Of a stretch of DNA of 14,361 nt, positions 13,001 to 14,361 are shown piece by piece. The translations under genes were made by a program, and so were the position numbers. The DNA comes from an uncultured Clostridia bacterium (lineage in GTDB: Bacteria > Bacillota > Clostridia > Lachnospirales > Lachnospiraceae). The notes under the pieces are model-generated. The model saw only the letters and a list, made by a program, of their open reading frames with translations, searched no databases and was not told the DNA's origin. The stretch covers positions 1 through 14,361 of the forward strand of contig CAMORF010000020.1 in assembly GCA_946623485.1 (NCBI GenBank), given 5' to 3'. Position 1 is the stretch's first letter. Each line of letters starts with the position of its first letter.

Positions 13001-14361
13001 ATGAAAAAACGTGTAACACTATGGCTGACAGTGGCTTTGAGCTTCGTGCTGGCAGGCTCTGCCATGGCGGAAGATGCGCCGGAAGCGCAGACGGAGGCCG
13101 TGGAAGCAGCGCAGACCGAGGCTTACGAAGAAGAAGAGATATTTGCGGACTGGAACCAGGATGCTCCGGCATTGCAGACGCTGATTGATTACGTGGAGAC
13201 TGTGACGGATGAGTCCTCGGAAGACTACATTCCTCCGGTGGACAGGATCGCCGTGTTTGATATGGATGGAACCATCTGCGGAGAATTATATCCGACCTAT
13301 CTGGAGTACTATGCGCTGGCATGGCGCATCCTGAAGGATCCGTCGATCGAGCCGGATGCCGAGATGCTGGCTATCGGACGCGAGATCCGGGATCACGCGC
13401 TGGACAAGTCTTTCCGGGAGGACATGCCGATGCAGCATGCAATCCAGGCTGCCCGTGCTTATTCCGGGATGACACTGAATGAGTTTTCTGATTTCATCAC
13501 TGAGATCCTGCTGCGTGATGTGGATGGATTTGAGGGCATGACCTACGGAGAAGCGCTTTACTCTCCGATTCTGGAAGTGATCGAATATCTGGCGGACAAT
13601 GACTTCAAGGTCTATATTGTCAGCGGAAGCGATCGTTTCCTGTGCAGGACGCTGTTTGAAGGCCATGTCGATATTCCGGAAGAGCGGATCATCGGTATGG
13701 ATGTCGCAGTGGAAGCGACACACCAGGGCGATGTGGATGGCCTGGATTATGTTTATTCGGCAGACGATGAAGTGGTTCGTACCGACCGTCTGCTGATCAA
13801 GAACCTGAAGATGAACAAGGTTTGCCAGATCGTCAGGGAAATCGGCCGCCAGCCGGTGCTTTCCTTCGGAAACAGCAGCGGCGATGTGAGCATGCATAAC
13901 TTTACGATTCACAATAACAAGTATAAGAGCGCGGCGTTCATGCTGGTCGCGGATGATTCCGAGCGTGACTACGGGGATCCCGAAAAGACAGAGCCGCTCA
14001 AGGAGAAATGGGCAGAGAGCGGATACCAGGTGATCTCCATGCGGGACGACTTCCGTACCATCTACGGGGATGATGTCGTGAAGACCGGAACCTTCCGCTG
14101 GATGGATGAGCTTGCAGATGACAGAGGAGAAGGCTCCCCGGTATTCAAGGGAGCGCACTACGCTGAGAAAGCGGCAGAGGATCAGGCTTCTGCAGACGCA
14201 GCCCAGGCACCTGCAGCGGAGGCATCCGCAGATGCGGCCCAGGCACCTGCGGCAGAAGCATCCGCAGACACAGCCCAGGCACCTGCGGCAGAAGCTCCAG
14301 CGGATGCGGCCCAGGCTCCCGCGGCGGAACCAGCCCAGGCAGCAGACGGAGAAGATGCCGA
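13001..14361 (+). CDS. Secreted HAD-superfamily phosphatase-like protein with Ala/Pro-rich tail, partial
   Basis: ATG at 13001 with AGGGAGAGG just upstream; 453 residues are visible and the frame is still open at the right edge. Residues 1-23 are a signal peptide (MKKR, hydrophobic core, AMA before Glu24). An acidic stretch (24-50) leads into a HAD fold: motif I DMDGT with D87 and D89, a helical cap inserted after it (about 95-180), motif II IVSGS with S208, a motif III Lys (K267 or K270), and motif IV FGNSSGD with D295. All catalytic positions are present, so it should be an active extracytoplasmic Mg-dependent phosphohydrolase. The substrate is unknown; the layout with a helical cap resembles secreted phosphatases such as phosphorylcholine phosphatase, but I cannot assign it. 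From residue 398 the protein becomes a repetitive Ala/Pro/Glu tail, perhaps a wall-spanning or disordered region. It likely has its own promoter. Confidence 0.85.
   Translation, partial: MKKRVTLWLTVALSFVLAGSAMAEDAPEAQTEAVEAAQTEAYEEEEIFADWNQDAPALQTLIDYVETVTDESSEDYIPPVDRIAVFDMDGTICGELYPTYLEYYALAWRILKDPSIEPDAEMLAIGREIRDHALDKSFREDMPMQHAIQAARAYSGMTLNEFSDFITEILLRDVDGFEGMTYGEALYSPILEVIEYLADNDFKVYIVSGSDRFLCRTLFEGHVDIPEERIIGMDVAVEATHQGDVDGLDYVYSADDEVVRTDRLLIKNLKMNKVCQIVREIGRQPVLSFGNSSGDVSMHNFTIHNNKYKSAAFMLVADDSERDYGDPEKTEPLKEKWAESGYQVISMRDDFRTIYGDDVVKTGTFRWMDELADDRGEGSPVFKGAHYAEKAAEDQASADAAQAPAAEASADAAQAPAAEASADTAQAPAAEAPADAAQAPAAEPAQAADGEDA
14192..14335 (+). repeat. 36-base tandem repeat encoding ADAAQAPAAEAS units
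   Basis: Four in-frame units start at 14192, 14228, 14264 and 14300, each encoding a variant of ADAAQAPAAEAS; the fourth degenerates into a partial AAEPAQA run. Copies are similar in DNA as well as protein, implying recent expansion. The repeat lies in the C-terminal tail of the secreted HAD protein and may continue beyond the window. Confidence 0.88.

Overview
The window looks like chromosomal DNA of an anaerobic Firmicute, most likely a Clostridia/Lachnospiraceae-type gut bacterium. This is inferred from strong Shine-Dalgarno sites (AGGGAGGA, GGGAGGTG), TG-extended -10 promoters, an ECF S-component-like membrane domain, a histidine kinase core of the type 'AKSDFLSNMSHDIRTPMNAI', and a C-terminal PAS-like domain I associate with Lachnospiraceae signalling proteins. 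GC content is moderately high by eye (not computed). No tRNA, rRNA, CRISPR array, IS element or phage gene was seen. Species is not determinable from the sequence alone.

Layout. Two transcription units diverge from a regulatory region at about 5449-5789. Leftward (minus strand): a secreted amino-acid-type solute-binding protein (4378-5448); then a 1240-residue membrane sensor with an ECF-S-like head, about 14 propeller repeats, a Y_Y_Y domain and an HD-GYP c-di-GMP phosphodiesterase (544-4266); then, overlapping it by ATGA, a Bmp/PnrA-type nucleoside-binding-like protein that runs off the left edge (1-547). Rightward (plus strand): a 1445-residue fusion of an APC-type amino acid permease to GGDEF-REC-degenerate GGDEF-EAL-PAS-like modules (5790-10127); and 29 bases later a hybrid histidine kinase with two receiver domains and no HPt (10157-12751). 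A 249-base gap holding a large inverted repeat with a T-run and two candidate promoters leads to a secreted HAD phosphatase-like protein with an Ala/Pro-rich repeat tail (13001 to the right edge).

Interpretation. Two solute-binding proteins of different families stand without any ABC permease or ATPase in view, beside two signalling proteins whose membrane parts resemble transporters (ECF S component, APC permease) and whose cytoplasmic parts make or break c-di-GMP. The simplest hypothesis is a nutrient-sensing locus in which extracytoplasmic ligand capture, transporter-like sensing and a two-component phosphorelay converge on c-di-GMP turnover. The receiver domain in the permease fusion and the neighbouring hybrid kinase are natural candidate partners. 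The domain calls are made from visible motifs; the coupling between proteins is inference. The HAD gene probably forms its own unit.
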